Of a stretch of DNA of 64,000 nt, positions 9,442-18,679 are shown piece by piece (position 1 is the first letter of the stretch; each line of letters begins with the position of its first letter). The stretch lies in the NCBI RefSeq assembly GCF_006402735.1, contig NZ_CP017174.1, positions 8,350,001 through 8,414,000 on the forward strand, given 5' to 3'. A program made the translations under genes and the position numbers. This DNA is from Myxococcus xanthus (lineage in GTDB: Bacteria; Myxococcota; Myxococcia; Myxococcales; Myxococcaceae). The notes under the pieces are model-generated. The model had not been told where the DNA came from. It saw nothing but the letters and a program-made list of their open reading frames with translations, and ran no database searches.

Positions 9442-9480
9442 GTCAGGGCGCCCGCGCCCGGGACTTCATCGCCCCCTGAC
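9442..9480. terminator. Possible hairpin between convergent genes
   Basis: GTCAGGG and CCCTGAC are complementary 7-base arms enclosing a GC-rich loop that itself contains GGCGC/GCGCC. It lies in the 88-base gap between two genes that read toward each other. There is no T-tract on either strand, so it may be a transcript-end structure rather than a classical intrinsic terminator. Confidence 0.3.
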
Positions 9481-9521
9481 GAAGCTGTCCGCGAAGCCCT
9501 CGGAGATGGAGTCCGCGGCGC

Positions 9522-10694
9522 TCAGTCCTTCGAGCCGAGCGCCGCCACCGCCGCGGCCATCACCTGCTTCACGGGGACGCCCGCGGCCTCCGCCACCTGG
9601 CGGCAGTCCTCGAACTCCGGGTGGGCGTTGAGCACCGCGCCCTGGCGCAGCCCGCGCTTCACGCGGACCTTGCCCCACGGCGTCTCCACCTCCACCCAGT
9701 CACGCTCCAGCGCCTGACGCTCCACGCGGTGGTAGCGCACGCCCAGCGTGGTGGACTCGCGCAGCACCACGTCCACGATGGCTTCGCGCGCACCGCCCTC
9801 CACCAGCGCGCTCAGCAGGTGCCCCGGCCGGCTCTTCTTCATCACCACCGGCGTCACCCACGCGTCCAGCGCGCCCACCGCAAGCAACCGCTCCAGCAGG
9901 TGCCCCAGCAGCTGCGGCGTGGCGTCATCCAGGTTGGCCTCCACCACCCAGAGCCCTTCATTGCCGGCCTGCTCCAGCCGGCCCAGCGACGCGCGCAGCA
10001 CGTTGGGCCGGTCCTTGAAGTCCTTCGTTCCGACGCCGTAGCCCACCTTCTCCACGATGAAGTCCGGCGGATGGCCGATGTGCGCCAGCACCTTGAGCAG
10101 CGCCGCGCCCGTGGGCGTCGTCAGCTCACCCACGCCCTCGAAGCGCACGGGCACGTCACGCAGCAACTCCAGCGTCGCGGGGACGGGAATGGGCATGGCG
10201 CCATGGGCCACGCGGATGGTGCCGCTGCCCAACGGCGGCGGCGCCGCATGGACCTCCGGGTTGCCCAGCAGCTCCAGCACCACCGCCGCACCACAGATGT
10301 CGACGATGGAGTCCACCGCGCCCACTTCATGGAAGTGGATGTCGTCGATGGACACGCCGTGGACCTTCGCCTCCGCCTCGCCGATGGCGCGGAACACCGC
10401 CAGCGCCCGCTCCTTCGCGCGCGGGGGCAGCGTGTCCGCCTCCTCGATGAGGCGCCGGATGTCCGCGTAGGCGCGGTGCGGATGGGCCTCGCGCTCATCC
10501 AGCACGACGTCCAGGTGCGTGCCGCTGATGGCGTGGCGCACCGCGCGGCTCACCGCCAGCTTCCATCCCGGGACGCGCAGGCCCGACAGCGCGCGCTCCA
10601 ACTCGGCCGGAGCAATGCCCAGGTCCAGGCCCGCCGCCAGGAACATGTCCCCGGCGATGCCACCCACCGGCTCCAGGTAGAGGATGCGTCGCAT
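9522..10694 (-). CDS. larC: Nickel-pincer nucleotide (NPN) cofactor biosynthesis protein LarC
   Basis: LarC inserts nickel into the pincer nucleotide cofactor in a CTP-dependent reaction in the cytoplasm (established for Lactobacillus LarC). The 390-residue product starts MRRILYLEPVGGIAGDMFLA, the family N-terminus with the GGIAGDM motif. It continues with IDDIHFHEVGAVDSIVD (conserved His, Glu and Asp residues), a PVPATLELLRDVPV segment and TPTGAALLKVL. Length matches the single-polypeptide form. The ATG at 10694 is chosen because it aligns with that N-terminus and follows the larB stop by 5 bases. Neither larE nor larA is in the window. Confidence 0.9.
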   Translation of the reverse strand: MRRILYLEPVGGIAGDMFLAAGLDLGIAPAELERALSGLRVPGWKLAVSRAVRHAISGTHLDVVLDEREAHPHRAYADIRRLIEEADTLPPRAKERALAVFRAIGEAEAKVHGVSIDDIHFHEVGAVDSIVDICGAAVVLELLGNPEVHAAPPPLGSGTIRVAHGAMPIPVPATLELLRDVPVRFEGVGELTTPTGAALLKVLAHIGHPPDFIVEKVGYGVGTKDFKDRPNVLRASLGRLEQAGNEGLWVVEANLDDATPQLLGHLLERLLAVGALDAWVTPVVMKKSRPGHLLSALVEGGAREAIVDVVLRESTTLGVRYHRVERQALERDWVEVETPWGKVRVKRGLRQGAVLNAHPEFEDCRQVAEAAGVPVKQVMAAAVAALGSKD

Positions 10695-10699
10695 GGTGC

Positions 10700-11452
10700 T
10701 CACCTGCGTCCCTTCGTGCGGGAGATGAGGGCGGCGTAGAAGCCACCGCCGAAGCCGTTGTCGATGTTCACCGTGGCCACGTTGGAGGCGCACGAGTTCA
10801 CCATGGCCAGCAGCGCGGACACGCCCTTGAAGTTGGCGCCGTAGCCCACCGACGTGGGCACCGCGACCACGGGAATGCCCACCAGTCCGCCCAGCGCGCT
10901 GGCCAACGCGCCCTCCATGCCCGCCACCACCACGGCGGCGTGGCACTCCTGGATTTCCTCGCGGCGCCGCAGCAGCCGGTGGATGCCCGCCACGCCCACG
11001 TCATAGACGCGCCGGACCTCCGCACCCATGGCCTCGGCCGTCGTGGCCGCCTCTTCCGCCACGGGGATGTCGCTGGTGCCCGCCGTCACCACGGCCACGC
11101 GGCCCGCGCGCACCTTGCCCTGCTTGAGATGGAAGATGCGCGCCACCGGGTGGTACTCGCCCTTGGGGAAGCGCGCCACCAGCGCCTCCGCCTTGTCCGG
11201 CTGGAGCCGCGTCACCAGCACCGTCTGCTTGCGCTCCACCAACGCCCCGACGATGCCCAGCAGCTGCTCCACCGTCTTGGGCTCACCCAGCACCACCTCC
11301 GGGAAGCCGAAGCGCAGATTGCGGTGCGTGTCGAGCGTCGCGTACCCCAGCTCCGCGAAGGGCAGGTCCTTCAACTTGCCCACCGCGTCGTCCACGGAGA
11401 CGCGGCCGGACTTCACGCTGCCCAGGAGCTGTTTCAGCGCCTTCTCATCCAT
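10700..11452 (-). CDS. larB: NPN cofactor biosynthesis protein LarB (AIR-carboxylase-like)
   Basis: LarB carboxylates and hydrolyses nicotinic acid adenine dinucleotide in the first step of pincer-nucleotide synthesis. The 250-residue product has an N-terminal helical region (about 1-75) and a PurE-like Rossmann domain: VVTAGTSDIPVAEEAATTA at about 120-140, VAGMEGALASALGGL at about 180-195 and MVNSCASNVATVNIDNGFG near 220-240. The Cys in NSCAS matches the catalytic Cys of the family. The start is 25 bases after the difG stop, so larB-larC probably sit at the distal end of the dif transcript. Confidence 0.9.
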   Translation of the reverse strand: MDEKALKQLLGSVKSGRVSVDDAVGKLKDLPFAELGYATLDTHRNLRFGFPEVVLGEPKTVEQLLGIVGALVERKQTVLVTRLQPDKAEALVARFPKGEYHPVARIFHLKQGKVRAGRVAVVTAGTSDIPVAEEAATTAEAMGAEVRRVYDVGVAGIHRLLRRREEIQECHAAVVVAGMEGALASALGGLVGIPVVAVPTSVGYGANFKGVSALLAMVNSCASNVATVNIDNGFGGGFYAALISRTKGRR

Positions 11453-11477
11453 GGGCGCCCGTGTAGCTCGAAACGGG

Positions 11478-12080
11478 CTACACGCCCAGCCGCGCCAACA
11501 GGTCGCGGATGCTGTCCCGCGCCAGCACCAACAGCAGCTGTCCACCCACCGGCGGCGCCGCGGTCGCGAGGAAGCGGGCCTCCAGCACCACCACGCTGCT
11601 GGCGTCGCCCTCCACCTGCCCCACCGCGTCGGACACCACGTCCTGCGCGCGGCCTCGCCGCACCGTGGGCACCGTGGGCACCAACTTCCAGCCCGTCAGC
11701 CGGCCCATGGCGGACAGGCAGGCGCTGGCGACGATGTTCGCCGTCTCCGCCACCACGCTGTCCCGTTCGGCCTGATGAATCGCGGGCTGTCCCTCCAGGA
11801 GCAGCGCTTCCAGCGCGGCTCCGTCCTGCTGGGGCAGCACCAGCAACAGGGCACCCCGCAGCCCGCCCTGGATGCCGAGCCACCCCGATACCACCGGCGC
11901 GGCTCCGCCCAGAAGCTCGGCGGCGTCGGAGGGGCCAGTCAGCAGCACGCGGGGGATGGAGAGGTCCACCTTGCGTCCCCCCATCAACCGGGAGAGCGCA
12001 TTGGCCGCGTGGCCACAACCAATGTTGGCCACCTCGCGCAGGGCGTCGAGTTGCGCGTCGCTGTGCAGGGGCTGGCTCAC
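11478..12080 (-). CDS. difG: CheC-type CheY-P phosphatase DifG
   Basis: CheC proteins dephosphorylate CheY-P. The product has 200 residues with two copies of the CheC active-site pattern E-x2-N followed by a Pro: LREVANIGCGHAANALSRLM in helix 1 and AETANIVASACLSAMGRL in the second. Both Glu/Asn pairs are present, so both sites may be active. It begins with a GTG that overlaps the difE stop (GTGA), indicating translational coupling. In M. xanthus DifG acts with DifD to turn down signalling to exopolysaccharide production. The assignment rests on domain plus gene order. Confidence 0.88.
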   Translation of the reverse strand: MSQPLHSDAQLDALREVANIGCGHAANALSRLMGGRKVDLSIPRVLLTGPSDAAELLGGAAPVVSGWLGIQGGLRGALLLVLPQQDGAALEALLLEGQPAIHQAERDSVVAETANIVASACLSAMGRLTGWKLVPTVPTVRRGRAQDVVSDAVGQVEGDASSVVVLEARFLATAAPPVGGQLLLVLARDSIRDLLARLGV

Positions 12081-14575
12081 GCGGACAGTAACCTCGGCAC
12101 GTCCAGGATGAACACTGGACGCCCACTTCCCAGAATGGTGACGCCGGACAGGCCGGGCAGCAAGTCCAGGGGCCGCGACAGCGGCTTGAGCACCACTTCC
12201 TCCTGTCCCAACAGGCGGTCCACCGCCAGGGCCACCCGGCCGGAATCCCCGTCCATCACCACGAAAGGCCGGGTTCCCAGCCTTCGCGGGGCAGGAACAC
12301 CCACCAGCGCGTCCAACGAGTGGACCGGCAGCAGCGAATTACCATGGGGCAGCAGGGCCGTCTCACGGCTGCGGCTCAGAGACTCCCCGTCCGCCTCCGT
12401 CGCACCCACCACCTTGGCGATGGGCAGGCCGAAGACCTCCTCGCCCACCTCCACCAGCAGCAGGTGCACCACCGCGACCGTCAGTGGAAGGCGCAGGGTG
12501 AAGCGGGTGCCCCGGCCTCGCTCGCTGTCGATTTCGAGCGTGCCGCCGACGTTCTCCACCACGCGCTTCACCGCGTCCATGCCCACGCCGCGGCCGGAGA
12601 TGTCGGTGATGTCCTTGGCGGTGGAGACGCCCGGAAGGCACGACAGCATGAAGGCCTCGCGGTCCGTCATGCGCGCCGCGGCCTCCGCCGAGAGCAGGCC
12701 CCGCGACACGGCCGCGTTCTTCAGCTTCGCGGGGTCCATGCCGCGGCCGTCGTCCTCCAACTCGATGATGACGCGGTCCCTGGCGCGCTTCACCGCCACC
12801 AGCACCCGGCCTCGTGGGCCCTTCTTCGCGGCGGCGCGCTCCTCGGGCGCCTCCAGGCCGTGGTCGATGCAGTTGCGCAGCAGGTGGAGCAGCGGGTCCG
12901 ACAGCTCCTCGAGGATGGCCCGGTCGAGTTCGATTTCCGCGCCGGTGATGACCAGGTCGACCTCGCGCTCCTTGCGGCGGGCGATGTCTCGCGCCGCCCG
13001 GGGCAGCCGGTCGGTGATGAGGGACAGCGGCGTCATGCGCGCCGTCATCACCTTGTCGTGCAGGTCCTTCACCAACGTGTGCAGCCGGTAGACGCCCTCT
13101 TCCAGCGCGGGGCGCGTGTTCTCCGGCAGCACCTTGCCCACCTCGCGCAGGCGGGCCGTGGCGAGCATCAGCTCACCCACGGTGTCGAGGAAGTAGTCGA
13201 GGAGCTCCGTGCGCACGCGCACCGTGCGCGACGCCGTGTCCGCGGGCGCGCGGGCGCCGTCGGGGACAGGCACCAGGGTGGGCTGCACCACGGGCGCGGC
13301 CACCGCGGGCTTCACCGAGATGACCTCCACCTCGGCCACGTTCTTCAGCGCCGCGTGGATGCCCGCTTCTCCCGCCGGGGTCTCCAGCTCCAGTTGGATG
13401 TTGCCGTCTGGAATGCGGCCGGCTTTCAGCTCCTCCAGCGCGGGCCGGAGGTCCACCAGCGTGCCCAGGTTGGTGAGGCGCTTGTGGACGAGGAAGGCGC
13501 GCACGCCGGGCACCTGACAGGTGGGCGCGATGCGCAGCCGCACCGCCCAGCGCTGGGCCAGCGTGTCCGGGAGCGGCGCGCTGGCCGCGGCCTTCAGGGA
13601 GTTGGCCAGGTCGGGCGTTGGGGCCGCGGTTCCGGCGTCGGTGACGGGCGCGTCCGAGGCCCGGCGCGCGGACAGCGGGACCACCACGCCTCCGGTGGCT
13701 CCGTTCGGGGCCAATGGGGCGCTGGTGCCGTGCGCTCCATTCGGCGCGCTGGAGGTGGCGGAGGTACCGGGCCCGCCGTTCATCAGATTGGGACTGGCCG
13801 GGCCGGAGGTCCCCACCGAGCCGGTCCCCGCACCGTCAACACCGGTGCCGCTGGCTACGCCTGGGCTGGCGCTGCCACCCGCGCCTCCGTCGACGCTGCT
13901 CCGGGTGCCGCTGCCAGCAGCTCCGCCACCGTGCGTCGAGCCAGGGCTGGCACCGACGCCTGTGGGGCCCGAGCCACTTCCTGCTGCGCCGCTCGTGCCG
14001 CCACCGGTGCTTGAGCCGCCAGCTCCTCCCGTACTGCCCGAGCCTCCGCCAGCTCCGCCCGCCGGGCCCGAGCCATCCGAGCCAGGCCCCGAGCCTCCGC
14101 CGGGGCCATCCGAGCCCGTGCCATCCGAACCGCCGCCCTCCGGCTTCAGCGCTGTCACCTTCGCGACGCGCGTGGCGGCCGGGGCGTGGCCCGTCATGGT
14201 GGTGACACGCTGGCTGAGCTGCGTCAGGAGCGCCGCGGAATCATCCGGCTGCTTGCCCTCCGCCACCGCGCGCACCTGCGCGAGCATGGTGTCGGCGGCG
14301 GTAAGCAACAGGTCCACCAGGTCGCGGTCCAGGCGGCCGCGGTCCTGACGGACGGCGTCCACGAGGTCCTCCACGCGGTGCGCCACGATGGCGATGGGCT
14401 CGAAGCCCATGGACGACGCCATGCCCTTGACCGAGTGGGCATGGCGGAACATCGAATCCACCGCGCTGGACGAGCCCTCGCGCTCGAGCTCCACGAGGTC
14501 ACGCCCGAGCGCCTCCAGGTGGTCGGTCGCCTCGGAGATGAAGAGCCCGAGGTAGCGGGACATGTCCATCGTCAT
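12077..14575 (-). CDS. difE: Chemotaxis-type histidine kinase DifE (CheA)
   Basis: The product has 832 residues. Domain order: HPt P1 at about 1-125 with phosphoacceptor His47 in HAHSVKG; a Gly/Ser/Thr-rich linker at 147-300; a P2-like domain at about 340-425; P3 dimerisation helices at about 450-515; HATPase P4 with N-box HLLRNCIDHGLE near 564-575, DDGRGMD at 608-614 and GRGVGMDAV at 661-669; CheW-like P5 at about 697-832. It phosphorylates DifD and is coupled to DifA by DifC. In M. xanthus this kinase is needed for exopolysaccharide synthesis. The linker is far longer and simpler in composition than in enteric CheA. The gene lies between difD (53-base gap) and difG (4-base overlap). Confidence 0.92.
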   Translation of the reverse strand: MTMDMSRYLGLFISEATDHLEALGRDLVELEREGSSSAVDSMFRHAHSVKGMASSMGFEPIAIVAHRVEDLVDAVRQDRGRLDRDLVDLLLTAADTMLAQVRAVAEGKQPDDSAALLTQLSQRVTTMTGHAPAATRVAKVTALKPEGGGSDGTGSDGPGGGSGPGSDGSGPAGGAGGGSGSTGGAGGSSTGGGTSGAAGSGSGPTGVGASPGSTHGGGAAGSGTRSSVDGGAGGSASPGVASGTGVDGAGTGSVGTSGPASPNLMNGGPGTSATSSAPNGAHGTSAPLAPNGATGGVVVPLSARRASDAPVTDAGTAAPTPDLANSLKAAASAPLPDTLAQRWAVRLRIAPTCQVPGVRAFLVHKRLTNLGTLVDLRPALEELKAGRIPDGNIQLELETPAGEAGIHAALKNVAEVEVISVKPAVAAPVVQPTLVPVPDGARAPADTASRTVRVRTELLDYFLDTVGELMLATARLREVGKVLPENTRPALEEGVYRLHTLVKDLHDKVMTARMTPLSLITDRLPRAARDIARRKEREVDLVITGAEIELDRAILEELSDPLLHLLRNCIDHGLEAPEERAAAKKGPRGRVLVAVKRARDRVIIELEDDGRGMDPAKLKNAAVSRGLLSAEAAARMTDREAFMLSCLPGVSTAKDITDISGRGVGMDAVKRVVENVGGTLEIDSERGRGTRFTLRLPLTVAVVHLLLVEVGEEVFGLPIAKVVGATEADGESLSRSRETALLPHGNSLLPVHSLDALVGVPAPRRLGTRPFVVMDGDSGRVALAVDRLLGQEEVVLKPLSRPLDLLPGLSGVTILGSGRPVFILDVPRLLSA
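13676..14137 (-). repeat. Low-complexity Gly/Ser/Thr linker-coding region inside difE
   Basis: This stretch encodes about 154 residues of difE, roughly residues 147-300. Gly, Ser, Thr, Ala and Pro make up nearly all of them, in short variants of GSG, GAGG and GSTGG. It separates the HPt domain from the P2-like domain. The repetitive codons make it prone to length change between strains. Confidence 0.85.
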
Positions 14576-14628
14576 GGACCCGGCCTCGTGTCAGGAAAGG
14601 TGGACAGCCCGCGCCAGGGCGCAGCCGC

Positions 14629-14997
14629 TCACGTCTCGCCCAGGACCTTCTTCACCACGGCCAGCACGTCCTCGGCCCGGAACGGCTTGACGATGAAGTC
14701 CGAGGCGCCCGCCTCGATGGCCTCCATCACCAGGCTCTCCTGCCCGAGCGCGGAGCACATGATGACCACCGCGCTGCTGTCTGCCTTGATGATCTCTCGC
14801 GTGGCCTCGATGCCGCTCTTGAAGGGCATGACGATGTCCATCGTCGTGAGGTCGGGCTTGAGCTCCTTGTACTTCTCCACGGCCTCCAGGCCGTTGGCCG
14901 CCTCACCGACGACCTCGAACCCCCCAGACGCAAAGATGTCCTTGATCATGTTGCGCATGAAGATGGCATCGTCGACGACCAGGACCCGCTTAGCCAT
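14629..14997 (-). CDS. difD: CheY-like response regulator DifD
   Basis: This is a stand-alone receiver domain of 122 residues with no output domain. The acidic pair is in VVDDA (residues 9-10), the phosphoacceptor is Asp54 in TTMDIVMP, the switch Ser is in CSALG near 82, and the conserved Lys is in FIVKPF near 104. It receives phosphate from DifE and is a substrate of DifG. In M. xanthus DifD acts as a phosphate sink or negative modulator of exopolysaccharide control. It lies between difC and difE in the canonical dif order. Confidence 0.92.
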   Translation of the reverse strand: MAKRVLVVDDAIFMRNMIKDIFASGGFEVVGEAANGLEAVEKYKELKPDLTTMDIVMPFKSGIEATREIIKADSSAVVIMCSALGQESLVMEAIEAGASDFIVKPFRAEDVLAVVKKVLGET

Positions 14998-15067
14998 GTG
15001 AAGAACTCCGCCTCCGAATCACCTAGAGGAGCGCGGACACTAGCATCCGCGCTTTCCAGGGGGCTAC

Positions 15068-15490
15068 TCACTTGGAATGGGTGAACAAGGCAACCACCGC
15101 GGCGTCCAACCCTTCTGGGTCCAGGACCGTCACTCCCAGGCCACCCAGCCTGGCGACGCCCCGGATGGCAGGCGTCATCTTTCCTGGCGCCGTGCTCACC
15201 CGCTCCACCGCTTCGATGCCGTCTACGTCTGTTACCAACAGTCCCAGGTCTCTCCGCCCACGGTCCAGTAGAACCACCCGTCCGGGCGGGGTAGGACCCT
15301 CGGGAAGACTCAGAAGCTGCCGCAGCTCTACCACTGTCACGACCCTGCCGCGCAGATTCATTACGCCTGTAATGGCCAATGGCGCACGCGGCACGCGGGT
15401 GAAGCGCTCGGGAGGCACGACGACCTCCCGGACCGCCGAGAGCGGCAGTCCGTAACGCTCCTTCTCCACCCGGAAGATGACGTGCCGCAC
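15068..15490 (-). CDS. difC: CheW-like coupling protein DifC
   Basis: The whole 140-residue product is one CheW domain: a first strand block VIFRVEKERYGLPLSAVREV, the central GVMNLRGRVVTVVELRQLL motif and the strand VVLLDRGRRDLGLLVTDVDGI. It links the receptor DifA to the kinase DifE. The start is a GTG 43 bases after difB. Gene order MCP, DifB, CheW, CheY, CheA, CheC supports the dif assignment. Confidence 0.9.
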   Translation of the reverse strand: MRHVIFRVEKERYGLPLSAVREVVVPPERFTRVPRAPLAITGVMNLRGRVVTVVELRQLLSLPEGPTPPGRVVLLDRGRRDLGLLVTDVDGIEAVERVSTAPGKMTPAIRGVARLGGLGVTVLDPEGLDAAVVALFTHSK

Positions 15491-15533
15491 AGGAGTAACG
15501 TTCTATCCGCTCTGGAATGACCGGCCCGACTCG

Positions 15534-16162
<629 letters not shown>

Positions 16163-16166
<4 letters not shown>

Positions 16167-17470
16167 GAGCCCAGGCGGAAGCTGCGCACGACGCTCTGCA
16201 GCTCGACGGAGAGGTTGGTCAGCTCACTGGCCAGCGACGTCATGCGGGACACGGCGGCGGTCTGCTCCTGGATGACGGCCTGGATGGCCTCGGTGGAGGA
16301 CGCGTTGTTGCGCGCCACCAGCTTGATCTCCTCGATGGCCTTCACCATCTCCTCGCTGCCCTTGAGCTGCTCGCGGGCGCTATCGGAGATGAGGTGCACC
16401 TTCTCGGAGCCCTTGCGGATGGTGTCGGTGATGGCGCCCATGGAGCGCACGATGTTGGTCAGGTCCTCGCGGCCCTCGGCCAGCTCCGCGATGCCTTCCT
16501 TCATGGCGCTCACGACGGAGGTGGACTGCCCGGAGATGTCGCGCGCCAGCTTGGAGATCTGCTCGGCGGAGCGGCCCGCGCTCTCGGCCAGCTTGCGCAC
16601 TTCATCGGCCACCACCGCGAAGCCGCGGCCGTACTCACCCGCGCGCGCCGCCTCGATGGTCGCGTTGAGCGCCAGCAGGTTCGTCTGCTGCGCCACCTGC
16701 GTAATCGCGTCGACGATCTTCGAGATTTCCTGCGTCTTCTCGCCGAAGGCGAACACCTGCTGGCTGGCGGACTCGATGCGGTTGAAGACCTTCTTCACCT
16801 TGTCGCCGGCCAGCCGCGCCGCCTTGGAGCCGTCCTCGGCCGCGCTGCTCGTCTCCGCCGTCGTCCGCGCCGCGTCCTCGGCGCTCGCCGTGGTGCGCTG
16901 GATGCTACCGGCCATCTCGGTGATGACCTTGGACGCCTTCGACACCAGCTGCGACTGGGACTCGGCGCCGCCAGCAATCTTCTCCATCGACGAGCCCACC
17001 TCCTCGGTGGAGCCGTTGACGTTCTCCGCCGAGCGCTGGAGGTCGATGGCCGTGTCGGCCACGCTCTTGGCCGTCTCTTGAATCTTGCCCACCAGCTCGC
17101 GCAGGTTCTCCTGCATGCGGGTGATGGCGCCCGTCAGCTCGTCAATCTCGTCGCGCTTGCTGCCGCCCTCGGCGGCCACCGGCTTGGACAGGTCGCCCTG
17201 CGAGATTTCGTACGCGGAGCGGCTGAGCACCTTCACGCGGGTGACGCGCGCGAGCCACGAAGGCAGCAGCGCGGCGGCGGCCCCGGTGATGATGATGGCG
17301 ACGCCAATGCGCACGGCGTCCTTCCCCCCGGCGCTGAGTGAAGGGAAGACGAAGCTGATGAGGCCGTCCGACGCGTACATCCACCCCGTCAGCGCCAGCC
17401 CCATCAAGACGTAGCCGTTGAGAATCTTCCGGTGAAGGGAGACCTCGCGGGTCGCGCGAGGTCCGTCCAC
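16163..17470 (-). CDS. difA: Methyl-accepting chemotaxis protein homologue DifA
   Basis: With the GTG start chosen the product has 435 residues. A basic N-terminus (LHRKILNGY) precedes two transmembrane helices (about 20-42 and 54-73) with only about a dozen residues between them, so there is no periplasmic sensor domain. A HAMP region follows (about 73-130). A long coiled coil carries the MCP tip motif around [20 protein letters not shown] near residue 275. The start is uncertain: another GTG at 17548 adds 26 residues, and an ATG at 17404 gives 413 residues but loses the basic residues before helix 1. In M. xanthus DifA senses type IV pilus state and lipids to control exopolysaccharide. It overlaps difB by 4 bases. 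Confidence 0.88.
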
Positions 17471-17604
17471 GGCGCGCAGCAGTCGCTGCAGGGGCTCGCG
17501 GCGGGGAGTGTGTCCGGGGACTGTGTCGTCGCGGAGGGGACGGCGCACGGGTTGCTTTCGGGGGATGAGAAGCGTCTCGGGTTTAGCCTTGCTGCTCCGC
17601 AGGG

Positions 17605-18552
17605 TCAATCCATCGCCCGAGGTCGGAAGTGATCGAACCCCTCTGGCGGTGGGAGAACGCGGCCTGTCCTGTCCCGGCCCACCCACCCGCGCCCCTCTGT
17701 GAAGTGGCCGATGAGGGTGATGGCGTGCCCTCCTGTAGCGCACGCGCGCTCGAATGCCCGGCTGCGTCCCGGGGGAACGGCCAGAAGCAGCTCGTAGTCC
17801 TCGCCCCCCGCCAGCGCCCCTTCGGGCCCCAGGGCCTTGCGCACCGCCGCCGACAGCGGCAGCCGCTCCACCTCCAGCTCCGCGCGCACGCCCGAGGCGG
17901 TGCAGAGATGACCCAGGTCCTGTGCAAGTCCGTCGGAAACATCCAGCGCGGCAGATGCATGGCGCGCGGCGAGCAGGCCCAGCGCCACGCGAGGCTCGGG
18001 GCGGCGCTGACGGCGCACGGCGGCGCCCCGGCGCAGCCCCGCACGAAGGTGCTCCAGGCCCAGGCGCGCATCGCCCAGCGTGCCGGAGACATAGAGGAGG
18101 TCCCCGGGCCGGGCCCCCGCGCGGGTGAGGGGCGCGCGTGACAGCTCGCCCGCGGCGGTGATGGTGACGGACAGCTCGCGCGCGGAGGTGAAGTTGCCAC
18201 CCACCAGCGCAATCCGGTGCGCGGCGGCCAGCGCGGCCATGCCTCGCGCCAGGCCCGTGAGCTCCCGCAGGGGATAGTCCTTCGGCAGCGCGAGCGCGCA
18301 GACGAACCAGCGCGGCGTGGCCCCCATGGACGCCAGGTCCGACAGGTTCACCGCCAGCGCCTTGTGGCCGATGTCCGCGGGGGAGAACGCGGCGCGCGTG
18401 AAGTGCACGTCCTCCACCACCGCGTCCGTGGTGACGCACTGCGCGCCACGTGAGGGGGGCAACACCGCGCAGTCGTCCCCGGGCCCCACGGGCACACGCG
18501 CGGCCGGGAAGTGCGCAAGGAACCGGCGGATGAAATCGAACTCACCAGACAT
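17605..18552 (-). CDS. thiL: Thiamine-monophosphate kinase ThiL
   Basis: ThiL phosphorylates thiamine monophosphate to the active cofactor thiamine pyrophosphate, using ATP. The 315-residue product starts at [12 protein letters not shown] and shows the AIR-synthase/ThiL motifs in order: GPGDDCAVL (about 25-33), [13 protein letters not shown] (about 70-82), [13 protein letters not shown] (about 200-212) and AGGEDYELL (about 240-248). The open frame extends far upstream, but without motifs. It lies upstream of difA on the same strand with a gap of 57-134 bases depending on the difA start, so dif may have its own promoter. Confidence 0.92.
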   Translation of the reverse strand: MSGEFDFIRRFLAHFPAARVPVGPGDDCAVLPPSRGAQCVTTDAVVEDVHFTRAAFSPADIGHKALAVNLSDLASMGATPRWFVCALALPKDYPLRELTGLARGMAALAAAHRIALVGGNFTSARELSVTITAAGELSRAPLTRAGARPGDLLYVSGTLGDARLGLEHLRAGLRRGAAVRRQRRPEPRVALGLLAARHASAALDVSDGLAQDLGHLCTASGVRAELEVERLPLSAAVRKALGPEGALAGGEDYELLLAVPPGRSRAFERACATGGHAITLIGHFTEGRGWVGRDRTGRVLPPPEGFDHFRPRAMD

Positions 18553-18630
18553 GGACGCACACGTAAGACCAGACGGCGTGTCAGGGCAACGACACTTTTT
18601 GGCACTTTGGGCAGACGCATCATTTTCCCA

Positions 18631-18656
18631 CCAATCCAAGACAACATAAGGATTGG
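18631..18656. promoter_or_regulatory. Inverted repeat in the divergent thiL / repeat-protein intergenic region
   Basis: CCAATCC and GGATTGG form a perfect 7-base inverted repeat with a 12-base AT-rich centre, ending 23 bases before the ATG at 18680. It lies in the only region that can hold promoters for both divergent genes. It could be an operator or a 5' UTR stem. No convincing -10/-35 pair was found. Confidence 0.35.
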
Positions 18657-18679
18657 GTTTCCATCTCCTGGGGGATTTC

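Noticed and set aside
11028-13091. Very long open frames on the plus strand opposite larB, difG and difE
   Set aside because: High GC leaves few stops in the antisense frames; composition is Arg/Ser/Pro-rich without motifs, and the minus-strand genes have clear domains.
13540-14160. A CRISPR-like or tandem-repeat array inside difE
   Set aside because: The repeats are codon-level Gly/Ser-rich coding sequence in frame with a complete CheA, without spacer and repeat structure.
18598-18615. TTGGCACTTTGGGCAG as a sigma54 promoter upstream of the 72-residue-repeat gene
   Set aside because: The GG-to-GC spacing is 8, not 10, and the -12 TTGC element is absent.
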